From: Planococcus shixiaomingii
GTDB taxonomy: Bacteria; Bacillota; Bacilli; Bacillales_A; Planococcaceae
DNA: 64,000 bases
Assembly (NCBI RefSeq): GCF_030413615.1
Contig: NZ_CP129236.1
Coordinates: forward strand, 3,642,001-3,706,000
Direction of reading: 5' to 3'
Part shown: positions 53,404 to 61,545 of the stretch, piece after piece
Numbering within the stretch: position 1 is the stretch's first letter
Layout of the letters: each line of letters opens with the position of its first letter
Notes under the pieces: model-generated
Seen by the model: the letters and a program-made list of their open reading frames with translations, nothing else
The model's database searches: none
What the model was told of the DNA's origin: nothing
Translations under genes and position numbers: made by a program

Positions 53404-54180
53404 TTACAGGATTTCTCCCCAGATCTTGATTGCCGTCCCCAAAATCAACAGCGCCAGGATCCACTGAAGGTATTTGGTATTCATCTTCTGCCCCAGCTTG
53501 GCACCCAGCGGCGCTGCCAAAAGGCTCGCTGCAATCATCACCGCCGCAGGGCCATAAAGAACCTGGTCGGTCACGATTTTTCCGACGGTCGAACCGATGG
53601 ATGAGATGAATGTGATTGCGAGCGACGTCGCAATGGTCATCCGCGTCGGAATCTTAAGCACAACCAGCATGATCGGCACGAGGACAAAAGCCCCGGCTGC
53701 ACCCACAATGCCAGCCGCAATCCCGACGGTAAACGCCAGCCCGGCAGAGAGCCATTTATTGAATGTCACCTGGTCGAGCGGGATCTCGTCCACCCCTTTT
53801 TTCGGCAGGAACATCATGATGACTGCTATCGTCGCTAGAATGGCATAGACAAAGTTGATGGCCTGTCCTGTCATCAACGTCGAGCCATAGCCGCCGATAA
53901 AACTTCCAAGCAGAATGGCCCCGCCCATGTAGGCGATGAGCGTTTTATTCAGGTAGCCGCTGCCCCGGTAAGCCCAGACACCGGCAATCGTCGCGAAGAA
54001 CACTTGAATAGCGCTGATTCCCGATACTTCATGAGCACTGAATGACGTATACCCCAGCATGATCGGTATGTAAAGCAGCATCGGGTATTTGATGATGGAA
54101 CCTCCGATTCCCACCATTCCGGAAATAAAGGAACCGATGAAACCGATCAGGAAAATAACAATGATAAAATCTACACTCAT
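53404..54180 (-). CDS. TauE/SafE-family sulfur anion exporter
   Basis: This 258-residue membrane protein has about eight hydrophobic segments, and both halves begin with the family motif ([15 protein letters not shown] near residue 21, [17 protein letters not shown] near residue 159). TauE/SafE proteins move sulfite, thiosulfate or organosulfonates across the membrane. As last gene of the persulfide cluster, matching yrkJ in B. subtilis and tauE in staphylococcal cst operons, it probably exports the sulfite or thiosulfate made by the enzymes upstream. A terminator lies between it and the TusA gene, so it may be expressed at a lower level. Confidence 0.88.
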   Translation of the reverse strand: MSVDFIIVIFLIGFIGSFISGMVGIGGSIIKYPMLLYIPIMLGYTSFSAHEVSGISAIQVFFATIAGVWAYRGSGYLNKTLIAYMGGAILLGSFIGGYGSTLMTGQAINFVYAILATIAVIMMFLPKKGVDEIPLDQVTFNKWLSAGLAFTVGIAAGIVGAAGAFVLVPIMLVVLKIPTRMTIATSLAITFISSIGSTVGKIVTDQVLYGPAAVMIAASLLAAPLGAKLGQKMNTKYLQWILALLILGTAIKIWGEIL

Positions 54181-54201
54181 TCCAACTCCACCTTTTTAAA
54201 A

Positions 54202-54226
54202 AAAAGAAAAAGGCACCGGAGCGATG
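54202..54226 (-). terminator. intra-operon terminator between tusA-like and tauE-like genes
   Basis: On the minus strand GGCATCG / CGGTGCC is followed by TTTTTCTTTTTTTT. It lies in the 59-base gap and probably lowers expression of the exporter. Confidence 0.65.
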
Positions 54227-54239
54227 CCAGTTTCATCTT

Positions 54240-54467
54240 TCAGCCTTTTTTGATCCAAAATTTCAGGACGTCGCCGTCTTCCTGGGAATCGAGCAGTTCA
54301 TGGCCGCCTGATTTCGCCCATGCGGTTAAATCCGCTTTTGCCCCTTTGTCCGTCGCCTGGATTTCCAAAACCTGTCCAGAATCCAAGTCCTTCATCTCTT
54401 TTCTTGTTTTTACGATCGGCATCGGACAAGCCAAGCCTTTTGCGTCTAATACTTTATCTGCGTTCAT
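54240..54467 (-). CDS. TusA-family sulfur carrier protein
   Basis: This 75-residue sulfur carrier holds persulfide sulfur on Cys14 in the conserved ACPMPIVKT motif. It passes sulfur between rhodaneses and acceptors. The B. subtilis counterpart by position is yrkI. AAAGGAGAG lies before the ATG. The C-terminal half (ATDKGAKADLTAWAKSGGHE) is the usual TusA fold. Confidence 0.92.
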   Translation of the reverse strand: MNADKVLDAKGLACPMPIVKTRKEMKDLDSGQVLEIQATDKGAKADLTAWAKSGGHELLDSQEDGDVLKFWIKKG

Positions 54468-54530
54468 TAATAACTCTCCTTTTGATTTGAAATAATTTTT
54501 AATGGCTCTAGCGATTCAAAAATCGGAGAA

Positions 54531-55652
54531 TCAGCGAACAGCACAGCGGTTCGGGCCGATTTCCATTTCACGTTGCATTTCTTCGTCCGGCTTGATTTTC
54601 CCCATATTGGTCTTGCGGATATCCTCGTAAGCATTCGGCTGCGGCGGCAGGTTGTTCGTCACCATGTCGCGGAATTCCTGTTCGTCTTCAATGTTCAATC
54701 CGTGGTTTTCTTTGAACAAGTTCCTGAGCTTTTTATAAACGCTGCCGTCTTCATTCAACTCCTCCATGATCATGAAGTGAGCCGGAAGAACAGTTAAATC
54801 CTCCGCCAATTCCTGATAACGGCTGTAAAGGGATTCCCGCAAATCGCCTACCCAGTCCTCTGCCAATCCTGCCAAATCCGGGCGTCCGATCGAATCAATA
54901 AACAGAATATCGCCGGTCATCAAGTACTGATCATCCAATATAAAGGATGTGGATCCGATTGTGTGACCCGGTGAATAAAGAGCCTCAATTTTAGATGCGC
55001 CAACTGTCACTGCCAGTCCGTTTACCAGTTCCGTGTAGGTAAACACCACTTCTTCCGCATCAGCCGGCGGCAAGTAATAAGTTGCACCCGTCGCTTCCGC
55101 AATGATCCGGCCGCCCGAAATGTGGTCTGCATGAAGGTGCGTATCGAAGACATGCTTGATCGTTGCGCCTTTTTCCTTTGCAAAATCCATGTAACGATCC
55201 GTCATGCGTGTTGCATCAATTAATGCGGCTTCGCCGTCCGAAATGACCATGTACGACAAGCAGCCTTTGCCAAGGCGCACGAACTGGTACAATTCCCCGC
55301 CATTTTTCAACTCGCCGACTTTCACTGGTTCCAAATGTTCACTCCACGCTTTCATGCCGCCTTCGAGGTACGCCACATCGACGCCTTCTTCCGCAAGCAT
55401 TTCCGCCACCATGACAGATGATCCTTCTTTCGCACAAACGACGAGAATTTCTTTATCTGCCGGGAGTTCGGAAACCACGTCTTCGACCCCGTCCAACAGA
55501 TCAAAATAAGGTGTGTTCAAGTATTGGATATTCCCGCCTTCGATTTTCCAGTCGGCGAACGCATCGCCGTTGCGAACATCCAAAATAAATAATGGTTCAT
55601 TGTCGATTACTTTTCTTGCCACTTCTTTTGCGGTCATTGCTTTTACTGTCAC
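54531..55652 (-). CDS. persulfide dioxygenase with N-terminal rhodanese domain
   Basis: This 373-residue protein has a rhodanese domain first (about 5-110, active-site loop with Cys73 in VVCAKEGSS) and a metallo-beta-lactamase persulfide dioxygenase domain second (metal motif THLHADH at 171-177, His230 in SPGHTIGS, Asp248 in MTGDIL). This domain type oxidises glutathione or other low-molecular-weight persulfides to sulfite with a single iron. The order rhodanese-dioxygenase differs from CstB of staphylococci, where the dioxygenase comes first. The likely start is the GTG at 55652. A repressor operator overlaps its ribosome binding site. It ends with a CAVR tail. Confidence 0.9.
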   Translation of the reverse strand: MTVKAMTAKEVARKVIDNEPLFILDVRNGDAFADWKIEGGNIQYLNTPYFDLLDGVEDVVSELPADKEILVVCAKEGSSVMVAEMLAEEGVDVAYLEGGMKAWSEHLEPVKVGELKNGGELYQFVRLGKGCLSYMVISDGEAALIDATRMTDRYMDFAKEKGATIKHVFDTHLHADHISGGRIIAEATGATYYLPPADAEEVVFTYTELVNGLAVTVGASKIEALYSPGHTIGSTSFILDDQYLMTGDILFIDSIGRPDLAGLAEDWVGDLRESLYSRYQELAEDLTVLPAHFMIMEELNEDGSVYKKLRNLFKENHGLNIEDEQEFRDMVTNNLPPQPNAYEDIRKTNMGKIKPDEEMQREMEIGPNRCAVR

Positions 55653-55659
55653 GCCTAAT

Positions 55660-55673
55660 TACCCCCTACGGTA
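55660..55673 (-). promoter_or_regulatory. CstR-type operator ahead of the persulfide dioxygenase gene
   Basis: TACCCCCTACGGTA, a variant of the TACCCC..GGGGTA element, covers the Shine-Dalgarno region of the gene. Confidence 0.6.
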
Positions 55674-55691
55674 TTTTAATGAATAAATTTT

Positions 55692-56087
55692 TTAAAAAGT
55701 CAACGTTACGTCTGCGTCTTGTGCAAAATCAAGAAACGTTACGGCTCCCCCCACATCAATGCCATCCACGAACGCCGCTTTCTCCAGCCCCATCACGTCC
55801 ATCGTCATTTGGCAGCCGATGAATTTTACATCGAGTTCACGTGCCGTTTCGATCAAATCGGGAATGGCCGGAACATTGGCAGCTTTAAAGCCTTCTGCAA
55901 AATGCTCTTTCCCTTCCGGCATCGGCAGCTGCTGGTTCGCTTCTTTGTGAATCAAGTTCAATCCTTCGAACGTGAAGAAAATCGCCACTTCGTGATCGCT
56001 CGCTGCCGCTGCAGTGGCGATGTTAAATACTTTGTAGGCATCGAATAATGTTCCGTTTGAGGCGATGATTGCTGTTTTTCGGGTCAT
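55692..56087 (-). CDS. DsrE/DsrF-family sulfurtransferase-like protein
   Basis: This 131-residue protein has the DsrE/F-like fold. It has a conserved GCQMTMDVMGL block near residue 95 with a cysteine that can carry persulfide. It likely hands sulfur to TusA. I choose the ATG at 56087, with GGAGG eight bases upstream. It is a short version of the DsrE-type protein encoded at 57451-57930. Confidence 0.85.
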   Translation of the reverse strand: MTRKTAIIASNGTLFDAYKVFNIATAAAASDHEVAIFFTFEGLNLIHKEANQQLPMPEGKEHFAEGFKAANVPAIPDLIETARELDVKFIGCQMTMDVMGLEKAAFVDGIDVGGAVTFLDFAQDADVTLTF

Positions 56088-56117
56088 TTTAAATTCCTCC
56101 ATTTTATATTCTTTTAA

Positions 56118-56687
56118 TTACACTTCGTTCTTCTCAAGGGGACCGTTCCACTCTGTCATGCCCTGCACCGCATTTTTAACTCGTTCGAAACCTTTTTCAG
56201 CCAATTGTTTTGCTGCAAAATCGCTGCGGTTGCCGGTACGGCAAATGACGATTGCTTCTTTTTTCGAATCCAGTTCCTCTAGGCGGTTTTCCAATTCTCC
56301 AAGCGGAATGGATACAGCTCCTTCAATATGGCCAAATGCGTATTCCGCGGGTTCCCGGACATCCAGCACGATGACATCGTTATGGCCTAGCCGTTCCTGC
56401 AATTCAACATTCGTCACAGTATGCGGGAATCGTTTTCCCTCTTTTTCTTCTGATTGATCCGCTTTGCGCAAGTAATGCTTCAGTACTTCTCCTTCTTCAA
56501 AAGTTCCAAGATACTGGTTGCCGCTGCTTTTCGCCCAGGCTTTAAGGTCAGCCAACGACCCTTTATCTGTTGCTTGCACTTCAATCACCTGGCCAGGTTC
56601 CATGTCCTTCAAAGCTTTCTTCGTTTTTATGATCGGCATTGGGCAAGCCAGCCCTTTGGCGTCAAGAAATTTATCTGTTTGAATCAT
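56118..56687 (-). CDS. TusA-rhodanese fusion protein
   Basis: This 189-residue protein joins a TusA domain (residues 1-72, Cys15 in ACPMPIIKT) to a rhodanese domain (about 90-185, Cys149 in CRTGNRS). Both active cysteines are intact, so sulfur can pass within one protein. B. subtilis YrkF has the same layout. An operator of the cluster lies about 20 bases upstream, in addition to the main promoter. Confidence 0.92.
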   Translation of the reverse strand: MIQTDKFLDAKGLACPMPIIKTKKALKDMEPGQVIEVQATDKGSLADLKAWAKSSGNQYLGTFEEGEVLKHYLRKADQSEEKEGKRFPHTVTNVELQERLGHNDVIVLDVREPAEYAFGHIEGAVSIPLGELENRLEELDSKKEAIVICRTGNRSDFAAKQLAEKGFERVKNAVQGMTEWNGPLEKNEV

Positions 56688-56706
56688 TAAAGTTCCTCCT
56701 ATTAAT

Positions 56707-56720
56707 TACCCATGGGGGTA
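56707..56720 (-). promoter_or_regulatory. CstR-type operator ahead of the TusA-rhodanese gene
   Basis: TACCCATGGGGGTA is a near-palindrome of the cluster's repeated element, with an ATAT extension on the promoter side. Confidence 0.65.
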
Positions 56721-56738
56721 TATTTCATTTTAAAAAAA

Positions 56739-57035
56739 TTATTCTATCGGGCCGTTCCAGTCCAGCATGCCGCCGGCCATATTGATGACGTTGAAGCCTC
56801 TGCTTTCCAAGAAGCGGGTCGCTTGGGCACTACGGTTTCCGGATCGGCACACTATAGTATGCTCTTTTGACTTATCGATGTCCTGCAATCGGAATTCCAG
56901 TAAACTAAGCGGAATGTTGACGGCACGCGGAATTTTTCCAGCCGCCACTTCTTCTGTTTCGCGTACATCAATTAATGAGACGGCTTGCTTGTTTTCCAGC
57001 ATTTCCTGCACTTCTTTTGTTGTCATTGTTTTCAT
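56739..57035 (-). CDS. single-domain rhodanese sulfurtransferase
   Basis: This 98-residue rhodanese moves sulfane sulfur through Cys63 in VCRSGNRSAQ. The fold is complete (DVRETEEVAAGKIP at 23-36, then the active loop, then GGMLDWNGP). I choose the ATG at 57035 (MKTMTTKEV), which has AAGGAGG eight bases upstream. The longer frame to 57161 overlaps the upstream rhodanese gene. It lies between two other rhodanese genes. Confidence 0.9.
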   Translation of the reverse strand: MKTMTTKEVQEMLENKQAVSLIDVRETEEVAAGKIPRAVNIPLSLLEFRLQDIDKSKEHTIVCRSGNRSAQATRFLESRGFNVINMAGGMLDWNGPIE

Positions 57036-57055
57036 TTTCATTTCCTCCTTACTAG

Positions 57056-57421
57056 TTAACTGCGATAACTGCTCATCCCGCCTCGAATGTTGGTAACTTG
57101 TCCAAAACCGTTTTTCTTCAATAGTTGACTGGCTTTGCTGCTGCGCATGCCGCTTTGGCAAATGACGAGCACTTCTTGATCTTTTGCTAATTCCTGCATC
57201 CGCTTCGGCAGATCGTTCAACGGAATGTTCTTGAATCCTTTGATGTGGTTTCCTTTGAACTCTCCCGGAGTGCGGACATCGATGTATTGCTTGCCTTTCT
57301 TTCCAAGCTCGCTGTTTAAATCAGCTGCCGATATGGAGCGAACCCCTTTTGTTGGAGCGGTCAAACGAAACACCAGCCATAGAACCGCCAAGCCAACTAT
57401 TGCCCACATAATCCAATCCAT
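57056..57421 (-). CDS. membrane-anchored rhodanese
   Basis: This 121-residue protein has one N-terminal membrane helix (residues 3-20) and a cytosolic rhodanese domain (about 30-118) with Cys89 in ICQSGMRSS. It resembles the YqhL/YtwF type in Bacillus. Anchoring may place it next to a membrane sulfide oxidase or the exporter. GGGTGGGAG-like purines lie before the ATG. Confidence 0.9.
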   Translation of the reverse strand: MDWIMWAIVGLAVLWLVFRLTAPTKGVRSISAADLNSELGKKGKQYIDVRTPGEFKGNHIKGFKNIPLNDLPKRMQELAKDQEVLVICQSGMRSSKASQLLKKNGFGQVTNIRGGMSSYRS

Positions 57422-57450
57422 ATACTCCCACCCTTTCTAGTTAAACGCGT

Positions 57451-57930
57451 TTATATGAACAAGTTGACGTTGCCGTCTTCAGCATCTCCAAGATACGCTG
57501 CAACTCCCGCGTATTCAATTCCATCCAGCAGTTCTGCCTGCTGCAATCCGAGAAGGTCCATCGTCATGGTACAGGCCACCATTTTAATGTCCTGTTCCTG
57601 TGCCATGTCGATCAATTGCGGCAGTGTCAAAGCATTGTGTTTTTTGATGACTTCTTTGATCATCTTCGGTCCCATTCCAGCGAAATTCATCTTGGAAAGC
57701 CCCAGCTTGTTAGCACCTCTCGGCATGAATTTAGCAAACATGCTTTCCAGGAAGCCTTTTTTCAATTCCGGCGGGTGTTCCTTGCGGAGCACGTTCAATC
57801 CCCAGAACGTATGAAAGATTGTCACTTCGTGATCGTAAGCCGCTGCGCCATTGGCGATGATGTAAGCGGCCATTGCCTTATCGTAATCTCCACTAAAGAG
57901 CACGATGGTCGTTTTTTTCTGTGCTGCCAT
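57451..57930 (-). CDS. DsrE/DsrF/peroxiredoxin-like sulfur-relay protein (YrkE-like)
   Basis: This 159-residue DsrE2-type protein has the VACTMTMDLLGL motif near residue 115 with the reactive cysteine, and the front block VLFSGDYDKAMAAYIIANGA. YrkE in B. subtilis and the DsrE part of CstA have the same features. It is the first gene after the main cluster promoter. An operator and a GGAGG lie directly before the ATG. Confidence 0.9.
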   Translation of the reverse strand: MAAQKKTTIVLFSGDYDKAMAAYIIANGAAAYDHEVTIFHTFWGLNVLRKEHPPELKKGFLESMFAKFMPRGANKLGLSKMNFAGMGPKMIKEVIKKHNALTLPQLIDMAQEQDIKMVACTMTMDLLGLQQAELLDGIEYAGVAAYLGDAEDGNVNLFI

Positions 57931-57945
57931 TCTAATTCCTCCGTT

Positions 57946-57959
57946 TACCCCTGGGGGTA
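57946..57959 (-). promoter_or_regulatory. CstR-type operator ahead of the DsrE2-type gene
   Basis: TACCCCTGGGGGTA, the best palindrome of the series, lies immediately before the ribosome binding site. Confidence 0.7.
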
Positions 57960-57975
57960 TATTTTATTTCATAAA

Positions 57976-58010
57976 AAAGTGCGCTTTTTAGAGTGTGCGC
58001 TCCACTTTTA
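57976..58010 (-). terminator. terminator-like hairpin in the leader of the sulfur cluster
   Basis: On the minus strand AAAAGTG, a GCGC / GCGC inner stem and CACTTTT are followed by TT and an A/T-rich stretch. It lies between the promoter and the first gene, so it could attenuate the operon. Confidence 0.5.
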
Positions 58011-58052
58011 TACCCTACCCCGTATATTAGAGAGTCGAATTTAATTTGTCAA
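58010..58052 (-). promoter_or_regulatory. main promoter of the sulfur cluster with operator at its start point
   Basis: On the minus strand TTGACA (58047-58052) and TAATAT (58024-58029) are 17 bases apart. An element reading ACGGGGTAGGGTAT (58010-58023) directly follows the -10 box, where a bound repressor would block initiation. Confidence 0.75.
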
Positions 58053-58072
58053 CAGCTTAAGCTTTTTAAGTT

Positions 58073-58333
58073 TTATCTGCTTTTCACCAAAAGTTCAACC
58101 GCTTCTTTTACAACGTCCTCAGTACTGCCTCCGTTTTCAAGGCTTTCCCGGACACAGGCTTCCAAGTTTTCACTTACGATGACGCCAATCGCACGGTCTG
58201 TTGCAGTACGGATAGCAGAAAGCTGCATCACTACGTCCCGGCAGTCTTCATTTTCCTCCATCATACGAAGCACCCCTTTAAGCTGGCCTTCGATCCGCTT
58301 TAACCGATTCTGGACTTGTTTATCGTATTTCAT
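58073..58333 (-). CDS. CsoR-family persulfide sensor, CstR-like
   Basis: This 86-residue all-helical repressor of the CsoR/RcnR family has Cys31 (EDCRDVV) and Cys60 (LEACVRE), the pair that forms di- or trisulfides in CstR. In copper-sensing CsoR a His stands four residues before the second Cys. Here that residue is Asn56, so copper binding is unlikely and persulfide sensing is the better call. B. subtilis YrkD has the same position by a yrkE-like cluster. It is transcribed towards the cluster, with its own operator upstream. Confidence 0.9.
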   Translation of the reverse strand: MKYDKQVQNRLKRIEGQLKGVLRMMEENEDCRDVVMQLSAIRTATDRAIGVIVSENLEACVRESLENGGSTEDVVKEAVELLVKSR

Positions 58334-58385
58334 TTTTTATTCGCCCCTTATCTAGTAGAGAAATTAATTTCTATGCCCTCATACT

Positions 58386-58401
58386 ATACCCTAAGGGGTA
58401 T
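58386..58401 (-). promoter_or_regulatory. CstR-type operator ahead of the repressor gene
   Basis: ATACCCTAAGGGGTAT is a near-perfect palindrome 53 bases upstream of the repressor start and next to a TATAGT-like -10 box, which indicates autoregulation. Confidence 0.7.
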
Positions 58402-58553
58402 GAAAGCAAGCAGATGGTTTTCGTTAAATTTCAAGAGGATTATCCCTTCCGCTCTGCTTATTTGATAAACAAGCAGAGCAAGAACGATAATCCTCTTTCC
58501 CATGGCGACTGCTTCTTATAAGCTGCCAATTACATATTAAAAATTAAAGCCTT

Positions 58554-59573
58554 TTATAGAAGGGCTATTTTCTCTACACGTAACGCATCGACAACCTGCT
58601 TGAAAATTTCATATGAATGAATTTCCTTTTCAGGGTCATAGATATTGGATATGGCGATGATTTCATCCACTTGGTACGTCTGTTGGAAGTCAATCACTTC
58701 CCGGCTAATTGTTTCCGGATCTCCCATGATGGTATACCCCAGCCGGTGGTGAAGAATTTCCAATTCAACTTGTGACAGCGATTCAAGAAAGTCGGTAGTA
58801 GGTGGGATGAGCTGGCTTAAATTATTGGTGTAGATATCGATATACACCTGCAGATGGCTGGCGGAAATGAATGCTGCGTCTTCCATGGAGTCTGCTGCGA
58901 TTACATTAATGGCCGCGATCACATAAGGCTCTTGTAAATGGGCAGACGGCTGGAAGTTTTCCCGGTAAATAGCGAGTGCTTCTTCCATCGTCTCCGGTGA
59001 AAATTGAGCGCCAAAAGCATACGGCACCCCCAGATTCGCAGCGATTTTGGCTGAACCCGTTGAAGAACCTAAAATCAGGACCGGCACATTCGTACCAATT
59101 CCCGGATAGGCGCGAACTTCTCCTTGTACTTCCTCGTTTCCTAAATAACGCAAAATATCCCGGACTTCCCGTTCAAAGAAAAACACACCATTATGATTGG
59201 AGCGGCGAATCACATCCGCTGTTCTTTGATCCGTTCCTGGTGCTCGGCCCAACGCCAAATCCACACGGTTTGGATACAGGGTTTCGAGCGTTCCAAATTG
59301 CTCCGCTACAATTACCGGAGAATGGTTCGGCAGCATAATCCCGCCTGAACCTACCCGGATGTTTTCTGTATTCGCCAATATATGCTGAACGATTGTTGCG
59401 GTAGCTGCACTTGCATACGCATCGTGGTTATGATGTTCCGCAAACCAAATCCGTTTATAGCCCATTTCATCTACCGCTTTCGCCAATGATACCGCAGAAT
59501 CTATTCCTTGTTTCATGGTTTCACCTTGCCTTAATGGAGCAACAGATAAAACGGACAGTTCAAATTTCTTCAT
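58554..59573 (-). CDS. LLM-class flavin-dependent oxidoreductase (luciferase-like)
   Basis: This 339-residue flavin monooxygenase-like protein has the TIM-barrel pattern of the luciferase family. It starts LSVLSVAPLRQGET, has the HHNHDAYASAATA segment and VGSGGIMLPNHSPVIVAEQF near residue 75, and RVDLALGRAPGTD near residue 103, all typical of the MsnO8/YceB-type group. It uses reduced flavin, but the substrate is unknown. It is a lone gene with GGTGAAAAA purines before the ATG. Confidence 0.9.
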   Translation of the reverse strand: MKKFELSVLSVAPLRQGETMKQGIDSAVSLAKAVDEMGYKRIWFAEHHNHDAYASAATATIVQHILANTENIRVGSGGIMLPNHSPVIVAEQFGTLETLYPNRVDLALGRAPGTDQRTADVIRRSNHNGVFFFEREVRDILRYLGNEEVQGEVRAYPGIGTNVPVLILGSSTGSAKIAANLGVPYAFGAQFSPETMEEALAIYRENFQPSAHLQEPYVIAAINVIAADSMEDAAFISASHLQVYIDIYTNNLSQLIPPTTDFLESLSQVELEILHHRLGYTIMGDPETISREVIDFQQTYQVDEIIAISNIYDPEKEIHSYEIFKQVVDALRVEKIALL

Positions 59574-59700
59574 TTTTTCACCTCTAAAATTTATTGTTTG
59601 CTTCGGTATTGTGCAGATGGGGATGCCTTCTTCACGTCAGCGGCTATGCACGTTACCTTTTAACTTCTTTAGTTCTTAGCCCTTTCTTTAAGAGCCTGTT

Positions 59701-60261
59701 TTACAATTCCGTGGATGGTGTGATTTGGGGTTTGAAAACTGAAAATAGCAAAGCTCCTGCAAATCTTTTTAATAAAGCATGAAATTCTTCCGCATTAACC
59801 TTGCCTCCGTGGATCATAACCTCGTATAAACCCCAGCGATCTCTATATGAATAGGATGAACCTTCATAACCATTGCGGGTATAGAACTTTCTTCTGGTTA
59901 CTCGTTGCTCATAGTTGCTTGCTGTCTCGTCAATAACTTCTATATTGAGTATGATTCGATTGTCCGGGTACTTCTCTTTAATTTGAGCGAGCGCAAGGCT
60001 GCCATATCCTTTTGACCTTATCTTATTGTCTATTGCTATATACAGGACATACGTTAAGTCTTCACGGGTTATTAAGTAAGTAAATCCGACAAATACATCG
60101 TTGTCATAAATAACAAGAAAGTCTACAAAATCCTGTTTTGCTTTCCATAATAAAAGCTTCATGGGTATCCGTTCATTTTGAGGGAATGAACCCTCATATA
60201 ATTCTGTTACTTTCTTGATTTCCTTTCGGTTATCAAAAACTGATTCAACTCTTAAATTCAT
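59701..60261 (-). CDS. GNAT-family acetyltransferase
   Basis: This 186-residue acetyltransferase has the acetyl-CoA motif IRSKGYGSLALAQI near residue 82 and motif B in RRKFYTRNGYEG near residue 122. The C-terminal 35 residues (EEFHALLKRF and beyond) are an extension typical of some Bacillales GNATs. The acceptor is unknown. It may be cotranscribed with the MFS gene upstream (48-base gap). Confidence 0.82.
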   Translation of the reverse strand: MNLRVESVFDNRKEIKKVTELYEGSFPQNERIPMKLLLWKAKQDFVDFLVIYDNDVFVGFTYLITREDLTYVLYIAIDNKIRSKGYGSLALAQIKEKYPDNRIILNIEVIDETASNYEQRVTRRKFYTRNGYEGSSYSYRDRWGLYEVMIHGGKVNAEEFHALLKRFAGALLFSVFKPQITPSTEL

Positions 60262-60309
60262 CTCATCAAATCCTTATACGTCTTCTTTTTCGTTCCTAAT
60301 CCCTTGCGT

Positions 60310-61512
60310 TTAAGTTTTATTCACCAAGTGTATGCGGCCGGTTTTTTCTTTCTTGCCATGCAATAAGTAATAAAGGAATGACGTCGTCATAACTGCAATT
60401 CCCAATATCGCATACATAGTAGGAAAGCCGGTTATGGGAATGACGAGCCCTAAAAGAGAAGGGCCAAATCCATTGCCGATGTCAAAAAAGATGAAGAATG
60501 TGGCAGTAGCGAGTCCCATGCGATGAGGTGCTGCAACTGTCACTGCGATGGTCTGGCTGATAGAAGAAATATTCCCAAAACCAAAGCCGATTAAAGCAGC
60601 TGCGATTAAAAGAGTTACAGCGCTGCTTGCCGTACTGAGGAGAAGCATTCCGGCACCGAAAACGAAAAAAGCCGGATACATCACATAATTCGGTCCTATC
60701 TTGTCCATCAGCCGACCGGTGAACGGCCGTGATATCAAGACGGTTACTGTATAGACAATAAAGAAAAAGCTGGCTGTATCCACCAAATCCAGCTCGATCG
60801 CGTATAAATTTATATAAGAAAGAACACTGGAGAAGCAGAACGTCATGATCAGGACAATGAAACTGATGGGAAGTGCTTTCGGCTCAATAAGACCCGAAAA
60901 CTTGAACCCTTTGCCGTCCTGTTCCATTTCCGCTTTTTCTATTTTAGGCACACTTACGAAAAAGCCCACCACCGTACTCACAACCCCTAACAAAAGGCAA
61001 AAGATAAAAATCATCTCAAACCCTGTATGCTGAGTCATATAGAGACCGGTAAACGGGCCAAGACCGGTAGCCATCGCTGTACTGACAGCAAAATAGCCAA
61101 TTCCTTCGCCTCTTTTGGATGCCGGTATCGTGAGGGCGACAAGTGTGCCGATCACAGTAGTCGTAATCCCAAGGGTAAACCCATTCAAGAATCGGCTTAC
61201 AATGAAAAAAGTAAGCCCATAATCTACAAAATACAGGAGGATCGTTAACGTAAAGAAGACAAGTCCGATCATCAACAATCGTTTGTATTCGATTTTCGCA
61301 ACGATTCCCCCGGTCAGCAGCCTCCCCGCTAATGCACCTATGATAAAAATGCCAGCCACCAGACCTGCTTGTCCGGTAGTGGCATCCAATTCTTTTAGTG
61401 CATAAAGAGCGATTGTGGCATTTAATAAAAGATAGACAAAGATCAAGAAAAAATTGACTAAAGAGAGAATGATGAAATCTTTAGTCCATAATTTCGGTTG
61501 TAGTTGTTTCAC
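60310..61512 (-). CDS. MFS transporter
   Basis: This 400-residue major facilitator has 12 hydrophobic segments and the motif A equivalent at GRLLTGGIVAKIEYKRLL near residue 62 and GRLMDKIGPNYVM near residue 266. It belongs to the drug/metabolite exporter type. The GTG at 61512 has AGGAAG seven bases upstream and is a better start than the TTG at 61515. Its substrate cannot be told. The metallo-hydrolase gene lies 30 bases upstream in the same direction. Confidence 0.88.
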   Translation of the reverse strand: MKQLQPKLWTKDFIILSLVNFFLIFVYLLLNATIALYALKELDATTGQAGLVAGIFIIGALAGRLLTGGIVAKIEYKRLLMIGLVFFTLTILLYFVDYGLTFFIVSRFLNGFTLGITTTVIGTLVALTIPASKRGEGIGYFAVSTAMATGLGPFTGLYMTQHTGFEMIFIFCLLLGVVSTVVGFFVSVPKIEKAEMEQDGKGFKFSGLIEPKALPISFIVLIMTFCFSSVLSYINLYAIELDLVDTASFFFIVYTVTVLISRPFTGRLMDKIGPNYVMYPAFFVFGAGMLLLSTASSAVTLLIAAALIGFGFGNISSISQTIAVTVAAPHRMGLATATFFIFFDIGNGFGPSLLGLVIPITGFPTMYAILGIAVMTTSFLYYLLHGKKEKTGRIHLVNKT

Positions 61513-61545
61513 CAATTAACTTCCTCTCTCAAATTCCTTCTCACC

